NCBI GenBank assembly: GCA_049602155.1
Contig: JBMYRH010000006.1
Location: 62,001-126,000 of the forward strand
Reading direction: 5' to 3'
DNA length: 64,000 bases
Origin: JBMYRH01 sp049602155
Lineage (GTDB): Bacteria; Myxococcota_A; UBA9042; PHBI01; JBMYRH01
The notes beneath the pieces are model-generated. The model made no database searches, was not told the origin of the DNA, and saw only the letters and a list, made by a program, of their open reading frames with translations. Positions within the stretch are counted from its first letter, which is position 1, and every line of letters starts with the position of its first letter. Shown piece after piece: positions 51,838-62,800 of the stretch. Made by a program: the position numbers and the translations under genes.

Positions 51838-53760
51838 TCACGGTGAAGCGGGCGATGACGCATTTTTCTCAGCCCTCTTGGGCTGACGCTGATTTATCGC
51901 CTCAATGACCGCGAGCGACCTGGCGGGGAGCGAGAGCGTGGCCTGGATGACATCGCCGCTGGACGTCAGCCCCAAGGAGGCATCACCACGTAGCGCCTCT
52001 GGTGGCAAGACGTTAGTCGCATTCGGCCAAAGTTGGGGGACGCTCACGACGAGGCGATCCAAGGCGACGGCTGCCAACGCTGCCTCTCCAGGCCTGGGCG
52101 CACGGAACGGCCCCGTGCCCTCTCCAAAGCTGCCGCTCACCAAGAGCGCCGCCTGGGTGCTCGCCGCGGGACTCAAGACCAGTGCCATGAGGTTTCCGCG
52201 ATAGGCGACCGCGAGTTCAAGCTTGCTCCCGATGATGTCTGCCAGCGAAGAGCGGCCAGCCTTTGCCGCCTCCTCCCGTTGTGCGCTGTCAAAGCGTATG
52301 CCCAGAGCCTCGACAGCGATGTCTTCACTCGCCTCCACCAAGCTAGACTCATAAAACGCCATCCCGACTTGGCCATACACCTCATTGAGGGCCTTGAAGA
52401 GGTCTGCGACTGTGCGGAAGTCCCCGTCAGGGAATGGCATGTCGGCGAGGGAGATCTCCTCATCTTGGATGCGAGGGACGATCCGGAGCAGGAACGTCTC
52501 CAAGAGACGCTTTGTTAGGAACCTCGCCCGATGTGCGTCCTCGACACGCATGACGACGGCACCGCAAGCTGGGACCTCGCCCTGCTCGAAGGCAAAGGCG
52601 TAGGCCCCCCCCGTGACAAGGTCGGCGAAACGTCCCCAGAGCGGGGCGGAGGCCTCTCGCTCGGCGGGCGTCAGATCCAACAGATCGCCATAGAGCGTGT
52701 TGATCGCTGCGCTGGTCTTTGCTCGCTCGTCTTGGAATGCACCGCCTGTCACGTCGGCTGAGACGCTCGCGGCGGCCCAAGTGCCATTCGGTAGCCCAGC
52801 GACAGGCACGGTGGTCCTCTGTGCGAGCGCCTTCACCCATTGAACAGCCCACGCCCAGCTCCCCGTCGCGTCCGTGCGCGGCGTCGCCGAGGTTTGAATG
52901 GTGAAGTGACCATCTTGATAAACCACCTGCGCAGATATCCCATCTAGGCTGTCCACCATGCCGAGAAGCGCGGCCTTGCTGAGGAGCGGGACCCCGCTGC
53001 CTCGCTTGCCCTTCGGCGTGGGGTCTTGACGGGTCAGGGCGATCTCCTCGGCAAACGCCGTGCGCATATTGGTCACATCGATCACGACGTCCACGTCATG
53101 TGGTGCCTTCCACGCCGCGAGGTCCTCTTCAATGAACGCCTTTACGAGCGCAAAGACGTCATTGTGCTTCGTGAAGACGACGTTCGGCCCGACAAAGTCG
53201 ACATAGATGTTCCCGGTTTTGGAACGATACACCGCGGTGTGGCCCTTCGGGGGGACCTCATCAGCATCAAAGGTCCCCTTGGGGAGCGCTGCCATCAATG
53301 CGGCCGTGTCACGCAGCCCGAGGACAAGGACCTCTCCGAGCAAATAGCGGGTTGGGTCGACCACCAGGAGCGTCGCTGGTTTGTCACGCGCCACCCAGGT
53401 CGCCGGGTCGAATTGGAGCACCTTCGCGAGCAGGCTGTTTGCCTTCCAGCCTGTGGCCTTTCCCCCCACACTCGCGCGGACAGCCTCATAGGCCGCAATG
53501 AGTTCATCGACGCGGTCAGGTGACGCCATCCTCAGCAACAGAGGCGTCTTGTCGGGCAGCGGGATCGCAGCTGTGGCTAGCGCAGGGCCCTTAACCTGCT
53601 TGGCGAAAGGATCGCTCGCATTTGGTAGCGCGGGGAGTGACTCCGGCTCAGCCTGCGCGAGCGGTGCCACTGGGGGAACACCGGGGGCGCCGCAGCTCCC
53701 ACATGAGGCGAGCCACGCTGATGCACACAGGACGGTCACGAGGGGTATCCACCGAATCAC
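51838..53760 (-). CDS. Large lipoprotein of unknown family (640 aa)
   Basis: Not recognised. Start GTG 53760 (AGAGG five bases upstream) gives VIRWIPLVTVLCASAWLASC with lipobox LASC (Cys20); the longer frame adds only a short unlikely leader. After a Pro/Ala stalk the protein is a mixed alpha/beta region with an apparent pseudo-repeat: about 70-260 (PLLLRMASPDRVDELIAAY; YLLGEVLVLGLRD; GNIYVDFVGPNVVF) resembles the DUF3352-type periplasmic fold, and a second half about 330-610 carries similar blocks (GGAYAFAFEQGEVPACGAVVM; AALAAVALDRLVVSVPQ). No catalytic motif or transmembrane helix is seen. It lies between the giant repeat gene and the giant lipoprotein gene, all on the minus strand, separated by a terminator on its 5' side. 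Confidence 0.8.
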   Translation of the reverse strand: MIRWIPLVTVLCASAWLASCGSCGAPGVPPVAPLAQAEPESLPALPNASDPFAKQVKGPALATAAIPLPDKTPLLLRMASPDRVDELIAAYEAVRASVGGKATGWKANSLLAKVLQFDPATWVARDKPATLLVVDPTRYLLGEVLVLGLRDTAALMAALPKGTFDADEVPPKGHTAVYRSKTGNIYVDFVGPNVVFTKHNDVFALVKAFIEEDLAAWKAPHDVDVVIDVTNMRTAFAEEIALTRQDPTPKGKRGSGVPLLSKAALLGMVDSLDGISAQVVYQDGHFTIQTSATPRTDATGSWAWAVQWVKALAQRTTVPVAGLPNGTWAAASVSADVTGGAFQDERAKTSAAINTLYGDLLDLTPAEREASAPLWGRFADLVTGGAYAFAFEQGEVPACGAVVMRVEDAHRARFLTKRLLETFLLRIVPRIQDEEISLADMPFPDGDFRTVADLFKALNEVYGQVGMAFYESSLVEASEDIAVEALGIRFDSAQREEAAKAGRSSLADIIGSKLELAVAYRGNLMALVLSPAASTQAALLVSGSFGEGTGPFRAPRPGEAALAAVALDRLVVSVPQLWPNATNVLPPEALRGDASLGLTSSGDVIQATLSLPARSLAVIEAINQRQPKRAEKNASSPASP

Positions 53761-53833
53761 GAGGACCTCTTTACCACATATCCACAAAATTCAGCCCTCT
53801 CTAGGGGCACGCACAGCCCCACGCCGGCGCGAC

Positions 53834-53862
53834 AAAAAAAGGAGGCGGCACACGCCGCCTCC
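53834..53862 (-). terminator. Rho-independent terminator of the giant repeat gene
   Basis: On the minus strand GGAGGCGGC and GCCGCCTCC form a perfect 9-base-pair stem with a 4-base loop, followed by seven T. It is 31 bases after the stop of the gene at 53893 and is the clearest terminator in the window. Confidence 0.9.
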
Positions 53863-53892
53863 TTTGGATGAGTCACCTCAGGCTCCGCGTAG

Positions 53893-56800
53893 CTACCAGA
53901 GACATGGCGTGCACAGATTGACGTTCGCCCCGAAGAAGGAGAACTGCGCACAGATCTTACCGCAGCTGGCGCTCAGGCTGACCCCGAGCGTGCCGATCAG
54001 TGGCAAGGTACACGATGCCCCGATGGGATCGATGAGGCCGTTATTGTCAAAGGCGATGCTCGCCGTGCAACCCACCCAACCAAGCTCGTAGTAGCAGAGC
54101 GTCGGGATCGGCGCGCACAACTCAGCGCAGCTGGTGCAGAAGCCCATCGCTGGCAGGACACATACGCCGTAGAGCTCCGTGATGCAGCCGGTCACGCAAG
54201 GGAGCGGGACGCAGACATCTGCGCACTGGATCTCGATACACGGGTAGGGCAGGTCGGGCAGACTCGCCCCGACTGCGACCGACGCCGAGAACGAGAAGTT
54301 GAAGCTCGTATCGACGGAGAAGGAGCCGTTAGCCGTCAAGCCTAGGACCGCGACCGACATGGTCCCACCTAAGCCGAAGTCGAGCAGCCCCGTACCCTTT
54401 GAGAAGACCGCTGTGACGCTCGCAGGCATCCCAAAGACGCTGACTGCAGCTCCGCCTGAGAGGCTGAAGCTCAGGTCGGTCTTGACCTCTCCCTCCACGA
54501 TGACCTGGAAGATCCCGACGACGTCGATGGAGCCACTCAGAGAGAGCCCGGACGAGTCGAGCGAGACGGTCGTCGAGAAGAGCTTGAACCCAAAGAAGTT
54601 CAAGTCCACCGTCGCCGAGAAGCTGAAGTCCAGAGAGCCTGTCGTCACACAGAGTTCGATGTTGCCAGCGCCGAAGTCCGGCAGCGTGACGCACACCTCA
54701 ATGTTGTTGACGACGGTGCCCGCTCCTGTGCCTGTGATCGATGCACCGGCGAGGGTCCAGCCGCCGATACTGACGGTCGCGGAGAAGTCGACCTCCCAAG
54801 AGCCATCTGAAATCCGGACGTACAGGTGCCCTGAGATGATCCCGAGATCGACCGCCGCATTGACCCATAACCCGTTGCTACTCAGGTTGACCGCCGCGCT
54901 CGCGAGGTTCGTTCCCAAGAAGTTCAGATCGACGGTTCCGGTGAAGCTATAATATCCGTCACTCCTCACTTCGCCCGAGATCGACACCGACGAGCCGAGG
55001 ATGTTCACGAAGGTGCTACAGCGAATTCCGCTGTTGTTAAACACCACCTCCAAGCCGGCGAGCGTGATGCCCGCGAGTTCCACGTCGACGGAGCCCGTGA
55101 ACTCGAACTGGCCGTTCGAGAGGATCATGCCGGTGACCTCGCAGGTGAAGATCAAAGCCTTCACGCGGCCCACGAACTGGAAGCCCTCTTCGACGTCGTA
55201 CTCCGCCGGGACGTTGCCCATGGCGACGACGACTGAGAGTTCCTCAACAGCGAATCCGAGGATGTTCCCGGTGGCGGCACTGGCGTCGATTAGGAAGTAG
55301 GGGTTGTGGCCCAAGCAGGTGCCCACCGTCCCGCTCACGCTGACGTCGATGAACGGCACATTCAGGTCTAGGCTGCCATTCACGCAGAAGCGGAAAGGCT
55401 CATAGACGAGCTCGGCGCTAACCTCGACGGCGCCGAAGTCGAACCCGAAGACTGTGGGGAGGTCAAAGGTCGTCTCAAGGTAGATGTGCTGGTCATCAAT
55501 CTCGAGTCGCCCACTGAGCAACTCTTGGCTTGCGATGGTCAGTGAACCCTCAATCGAGAGGAGCGGGCCCTCTGTCTCAAGGCGCGCGTGGCCCACGATG
55601 CCCCACTCGCCCAGCGGGCCGACGTCGAAGAGCAGATCGAGGTCGAACCCAATCTCTAGCTGATTCACCAACGGTGAGCAGCTCGGGTACTTGTCTTCAG
55701 GGCAATAGTAGTTGAAGTAGGCGCCTGCGAAGGTCTTGTCGAAGTCGACCCCCGTCCCCTTGAAGCCGACAGATGCCGTCACGGCGATCTCGTAGTACGT
55801 CAGGTTAAAGGAGCCGTAGACGCCGTCATCGTAATCCCCGGGGTACATGTTCTGGCCGTAACCAGAGAGGATGAAGTTACCCAGGAAGGGGATGGGCAAG
55901 ATGAGGAACTCATCGATATAGAAACTGCCTGAGAACTCTCCTCCGCCCATCGCAACCTGAACTGTTGCCTGAGGGCTCCAATCCAAGAAGTCGCTCAGGA
56001 GCGGGATGTCGATAGAGAGCCCGGCCCTTAACCACACTCCAGCGCTGAGGGGGTCGTAGAAGGGCCAGTTAAGTTTGAACATGAGGGACTGGTTCCCGCC
56101 TAGCTCATGCTCCGCTCCGGCCTCGTATGCGCCATGCAAGCGAGGGCCAGTCTCGTAGAGGCGATAGTTGTACGCCTCGTTTGAGTCGCTTCGGTAATCG
56201 AAGTTGAACTCGTTGCGGTAGATGAGGGCCTCGTAGCCGTAGGCTGCGTTGGGAAGAACGCGTGCACCGCCCTTGATCTCTTGCGCATCTAGGAGGACAT
56301 CCCAGAAGCGGGTGTCGTCGATTGTATCCATGCCCTTACCCCAGTAAATCGGGGCTGCGGTGTTGCCTGGTCCGATGTCCGGGCCCTCTTCGGTGAGGCG
56401 CTGCCATCGACCGTCCACGTAGACCGCGACTGGGAAAGCAGACCCTGGGCCGGCCGGGTCCGTGTTGCCGCTGTTATCGAACGTGACCGCGATGTGGGTC
56501 GACTCGCCGGGCGGGACCGGGTGTTTGGTAGTCTTCAGGATGCGGGTCTCGCCGCCGTTGCGAATAGTCACCGCGACGCGGCCCTTTCCGCTCTCTTCGT
56601 CGACATCACCAACGGAGACTTGGAAGCCGTTGTTGCCGTCCATCTTCTTGACGAGGACACCTGCATTTGGACCACCCAGCCAGTGGTTCCTGAGGACATG
56701 ACCCTCTACAGTGAACGTCGGCGACACGAAGCGTGAGTCATGAGGTGTTCGGACGTAGCCGGTGTCGCCTAAGTTAGCGACTCCCTCGAAGGGGTTGCCT

Positions 56801-59800
56801 GTGAAGGTGACGCCCAAGAGTTCGAAAGGTTCAACCTCCGCATAGAGCTCCAGGTCCTCGGGCCCAAGGTAGCCAGTCATCAGGACGCTGACCCCAAAGA
56901 TGTCGCCATCAAAGCGCATCTCAAATCCAGGGTCATAGTCGTTACCAAAGACAGACAGACTGTGGGTGTTGGCAAGAACCTTGAGCTCGTGCACCTCAAT
57001 GTTGAAGGGACTCAAGTCGACTTGGGGCATCGGCACTTCTGGCAAGAATCCGCCGAAGAAGCTTGTCGTTGCGTTCAGAGAAGCCACGCTTAGGCCGAGG
57101 ATGTCGGTCGGGAAGTTCAGGTTGGTCGCCTCAACCCGGGCATGCATCGTTGGCAGTGGTAGGCACCCACCCCACGGTGAACACAGGCCGCTCAATGAGG
57201 GGGCGGCGGACACATAAAATCCTGCGCCAACGTGAGTGATGTTGCCGCTTGCGACGATGGGCTCATCTTCGGGTGGGAACACGCCATCCTTCACCCAGAA
57301 GAGATCCAGGCTGGCACCCACAGCGGTGGGCGAAGGGACCCCTGCTTCGAATTCAACCGCGAGGGCGGGATTCTGTACGACAAAGTCTGTGAAGCCAAAG
57401 GGCTCACGCCACTGCCCGTCCAGCCAGATTGCACCACCGATGCTGAGGCCTGGCATCTCAACGAACAGCTCCATTTGCCCGGTCAACATTGGGTGATCGA
57501 CGGGCCAGAACTGAATGAGGGCACCAAAGCCCATTTGGAAGCTAGAGCCGGCGACATCAATGAAGATGAAGAGGCCCTTGAGGTCCAGCTGCTGCACGTC
57601 CAGTTGCTCAAAGAAAGACCCCGGTGCAATCGCTGTGATGTCCACCGGCATCTGCGCTTCGATCCGCAGGTTGTCGTAGTCAAACAGGTCGACATAGATA
57701 AGGAAGAGCAGGTCCTCTGATGTCGGCGTCAGCGACACTGGAGGCGCTTGATAGTTACCGAGTGTCAGGCCCCTGAGCGCGCGGATGTCATCCGAAGGAT
57801 CATCCGGCGTTGCCATGATATCGAAGGGGTCGATTGTCTTGGTGGTCAGGACAAAGAACACGTTCGTGAGGCCACCAAGGCCCGGCACGTCGAGGGCCTC
57901 AAGGGAGCCGCCTACGTAGTAGACTGTTTCCCCTTCGGTCTTGAGACCACCCACGACGGAGACCGCATATGCCTTCCCCTGCATCTTGAGCACGGCGTTC
58001 GAGGCGATGGATAAGTCGAGTTCGCCACTGCTTGATAGTTCGAGGGTTACGGTGGCATTTTCTAAGGTGAAGTTGCCGGGGCCGATAATGCTCTTGAAGG
58101 GCTCCATGGTGCCGTTGTAGACGCCAAGGAACGTGAGGGAGCCATCGGCGTTCGTTGCAGCCTGTACGGTCAGAGTGAAGCCAACGTCACCAAAGGTGAT
58201 GCTCGTGGTGCCGCCAACGGCAATGGACTCCCATGCGTTGTCGACATACTCAACTCGAACGAAGACGTCCTGCAATGTAAAGCCAGGAACGAGTTGAAGC
58301 AGCGAGTTCGTCGCCGCTTGAATGAAGCCCGACCACTGTCCTCCCACGCGTGAGATAGAGCCCTCGATGCTCGAGAACGAGAGCCCGAACTGCGGAAGGG
58401 CGTCCCACACCTCGCCAGGCATGAGGCCTAGGTTGAACTCCAAGTCCCCATTAGCTCTAAGCGCTCCTGACACGTTGTAGGAGTTAACACTGCCGAGGCT
58501 TAGCTCCGTTAATGCCTGGAGGGTGAACTCAGAGTCACCGCTGTTCCAACTAAGCGTGACGTCGGTGAGGTCCGTGAGGTTGCCCAGGTTTAGTTCCGGT
58601 AAGTGCAGGGTGAGTTCGTAGTCGCCGTTGAGTTTCGGGAGGTAGATGCCTGTGAACTCAAGCGACCAGCTCAGCCCGTCAAGGGCGGGCCAGAGGTTCA
58701 TCGTGCCACCGAGAGAAATCTCGCTGATCGCATTGTCCTCGAAAGCCACTGTGACCTCGAGGGGGGTGAACGTCAGGAAGCCAAGGCCAAGGAAGTCCAG
58801 GCTCGCAACGGTGCCAGTTAGCTCGCCATAGATGGGCATGCCAGGGCCGTCTTGGTTCAGAGAACCACAGACCTCAATTGCACCTAAGGGGCCCACCTCT
58901 AGGGTGCCGCAAATCTCGAAGCCCCAACCGATGGTCCCGGAGGTGTCTCTATAGACACCACTGACCGTGACAGGCTGCAGAGTCACACCTGGCATGATCT
59001 CCCAGCCCTCAGGCATGACGCCAGAGACGGTGATGACCTGTGAGAGCACTCCCTCTTCGTCTGCCGTCTTGCTAAACGTGCCGCTCAGATCCGTGAATAC
59101 CAGGGTGGGCGCGAAGCTTAACGGGGTCCACTCAGTGCCTTCCTGCATCGCGAGGGTGAAGCTGTAGTCTGCACCCCCATTGTAGAAGCCCTGGAGGGTC
59201 AGGAAGAGCGCGTTGAGGCCGGGGATGGCGAACTCGGCATACACCTCAAACGTGTCGCCGCCGTCCATGATTTGCAGCTTCATGAGCGAGATGTTCACGA
59301 TGCCGAAGTCGACGTTCTCAAGCGTCAGCTCAAGCTCCCAGGGGTCGCTAAGGGTGAGTTGACCCTCGACGCTCACGATATCGGGGAAGAGCCCCGTCTC
59401 GAGGTCGCCAGAGAACCCAATCGACACAGGATCCCCACCGCTGAAGCATGCGCTGAGGTGGAGGTTGTGGATGTCGACCGTCCCGAGCAAGGACAAGGTG
59501 TCCTGCATCGTGCCGGACAGACAGCCCTCAATCGGCTCGTTAGCGCCCAGTTTCTCGATGGTGCCATCGACCTGGACCTCACCGAGCATCACGATGTCGG
59601 CCATGCCCTTCAGGCTGTACTGCCAGATCCCGGTGTCGGTCACGAGGGCGCCGACTTCCACATTGCTGATCGTCATGCCAGGCAGGCTGACCTCATCGGC
59701 CGTGGCGGTCACATCGAGCACCGTGGTGTCGTCTGCGGCGACGTAGTTTAACGAACCGTCAAGCTCGGTGATCGTGGGGCCGATGCCCGGGATCACACTC

Positions 59801-62800
59801 CAGTCGGTGCCTGGTGCGAGCGAGACATTCAAGGCGTAGTCACTGCCGGGGACCCAGAACCCATCCAGGTCAAAGGTCGGCGCATCGGAGCCCAAGAGGC
59901 TCGGCAAGAAGGTCGTCCGACCCGCGAAGGTCAGCGAGCACCCGGGGTACTCGGTGAAGGTGCCGTTACAGGAAGCAGCGCCGGTCACGTCGGCGAGGGC
60001 CTGCTCAAGCTCTGCGACCGTCTGGGCTCGCTTGTAGCGCGCCTGCCCGGGGAAGAGCTCCTCCTCCGGGTGTCCGCCGCTAACCGCGATGTCGGAGAGT
60101 TGCTCAATGTTGTCGTGCCAGGAGTCGTAGCCGATGACGTAGACGGGGATGCCCGCCGCACGGGCCTCGTCAGCAGTGTACTCAGGGAACTCGCCACACT
60201 GCTCGTCGCCGGTCGCGACCAGGACGATGGCTCCAGCGCCCTCCATGGCCTCCCATGGGCCGGGGGTGGCGATATCACGGCAGACGTCGCGGACACAGTG
60301 GAGGTCGGGATCGACGCCAGGCAACCCAGGGCATCGCAGGTCCGGGGCCCCCACACTTGTCGGTCCGTCGACATCGAGACACTCACCGTTGAGCTGCCCG
60401 ATCGTGCCGCCGCTGTTGTAGATGAGCTCGTCCTTCTTTAGGACCTTCATCGCCTCATGGAGGCCAAACGCGAGGTTACGGTAGCGACCCGTGGGGCCAT
60501 AAGGGCGCTCGCTCAGGGGCTTCGTGAACCACACGACGTTGCGGCCGAGGAAGTAGTCTCGGTAGTAGGGCCACTCGGCAGGGGTGTCGGGGCTGAAGCC
60601 AAGCTCGACACCGGCGGCGTCGCTACCGTCGTAGCCTGCGTACCAAGTTTGACCAGGGTTCTGCAGGCAGACCCCGTTGTGGCACGTCAGACCATCCTTG
60701 CAACATTCATCCAGTGCACCACACTCGGCCGGGCTGAACTGAATGCAGGCGCCATGAAGGTCGCCGTCTTCCACAGAGGGATCCGCATCGTACTGAATGG
60801 CGCCCGGGTCACAGTCACACGCCGCGCCCGCATCGTTTGCGCCGTCGTAGCAGCCTGGAGCCGTCGGGGCGAAGGGGGTCGTCAGCTTGATGGCCGGGTT
60901 GAGGTGGCGCTCGTAGTGCTGGAGGGAGGCCTGCAGCGCGACCCAGTAGCCGAGTCGCTTGTGCTTCACCACCGCGGGCTCGCCCGGGTATGTCGGCTGG
61001 ACATACTCCCACTCGATGGGGCCGCCCTCGGGGACGCCAAGCTCGGCGAAGAAGTTATCTAGGTAGGGCTCAAACTCATCGTCGTCGACGGGGAGGCTCG
61101 AGCCTGACTCGCCCTCGCCGTGTGTATCGAAGACGTACACGATGTTGGTCTGTTGCTTGGCGCCATCACACGTGCCGATGGCTAAGCCATCATCGGAGCA
61201 CTGGAAGGGGAAGCACATCGTCAGGTCTTCTACGGTCAAGAGTTCGAGGCTCCCGAACCCTAGCGGCAGCTGTGGAATGCTGAAGCAGGACCGTGTCAGT
61301 TCACCCTCATCCGAAACCTCGAACCAGCCATCGACTGAGAACTCAAGGCCGATGATGAAGGCATCCGCGCTCCAGATGAAGTCGTGGATCTTGTCTTCGT
61401 CGACGGTGATCTGAATGTTGCCGTTTGTCAGCTGGATGAGGCCAAGCAGGTCCACATCGAAATTCGCCGTGAGGACGCCGATCATCTGGCTAGACGCTGT
61501 CTGGCTGAAGGCCGCGATCAACTCTAAGGAGCCGAAGACGCCCAGGTCCAAGGAGCCACTGAAAGTGAGGTCGTACTGGCAGTCCTCGTTCAGACGAATC
61601 GTGGTCTCAACGCCGGCCATCCCCAGCCAAGACTGGATAGATGCACGCTCCTGAAGGCCGCTCAGCTCGACTTCGTGACCACCCGAGGCCGTTCTACGGA
61701 ACACGCCCCCCATGTCTTGGACCGTGTAAGTGTCACTCTGAGGCATCGGGAAGAAGGCGCTACCAAAGAGCTGCTGAACATCCAGTTCGTAGTCCCCGGT
61801 GGGGTCCCATTCCGCGGCCAGGTCCATCTCGAGGCCAGAGCCCACCTCGCCGATATCGGGCAGCGGGAGTCCATTCACTTCGTTGAAGTGGAGGTCCATG
61901 AAGATAGAGCCCGAGGTCGTCACGTAGGGGAGGAATTCGTGGAAGTACAGCTCGACCTCTTTCAGGGAGAGGCAGTCGTTGAAGGGGAGGGACTCTATGT
62001 TTGCGGTCACCTCCCAGGGGCTGGCGTTGGTGAACGTGCCGGTCGCGTTGCCAGTGGCTCCGTCGATGGTGATCGGGCCCTCGAACGTGCCCGTGAACTC
62101 CATTGCGTCGTTCTTGCAAAGCGTGGCGCTGATGTCGAAGTCTGCGTAATCAAGCGACGTCGTGACCTGTGCTGTAATGCACCAAGTCACCGGAGCTGCC
62201 GGGCTCTCCCTGCTCAACGTCCCCACAAAATCGACGGTCCCGAAGGCTAGGAACTCCACCTCACCCTCTACTGCGACAGCATCCCAAACGGCTGGGCTGG
62301 TATCGCCAAGGATCGTGCAGTCTACGATCGGGTCTTCACCCATGATGACCGGACACATCGCCGAGCAGACGTCATCCTCATCGATGGCGCCGTCACAGTC
62401 GTCGTCCTCGCCGTTGCAGATCTCCTCGATGCCCTCTTCGGTCTCTGGACACCCAAGTTGGCCATTGGCCATGCAGGTCAGTACACCGTTTTTGCACTGG
62501 TCGCTGTCGTCGCTGTCGCACGCGGTCCCGAATTGATCCGAGAAGTCTTCATCAATCTGACCGTCACAGTCATTATCGAAGCCGTCGCAGGCCTCGAAGG
62601 GCTCGACATCGGTGTCGCACGAGAAGCTGTTGCCCGCATCACTGCAGACACGGATGCCGTTGTAGCACTCGTCGCCGTCAGGATCGCAACCTTGACCGAT
62701 CTTGAATGTGTCATCTGCGATGCCAGAGCAGTTGTTGTCGACGCCATCACAGGAGGCCTCTTGGGAGCCCTCGTACGCGGGCGTGTAGTCGTGGTAGTTC

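Noticed and set aside
59990..61160. A functional vWA/integrin-like domain in the giant protein
   Set aside because: The region has vWA-like strands but no proper DxSxS metal site, so only a vWA-like label is used.
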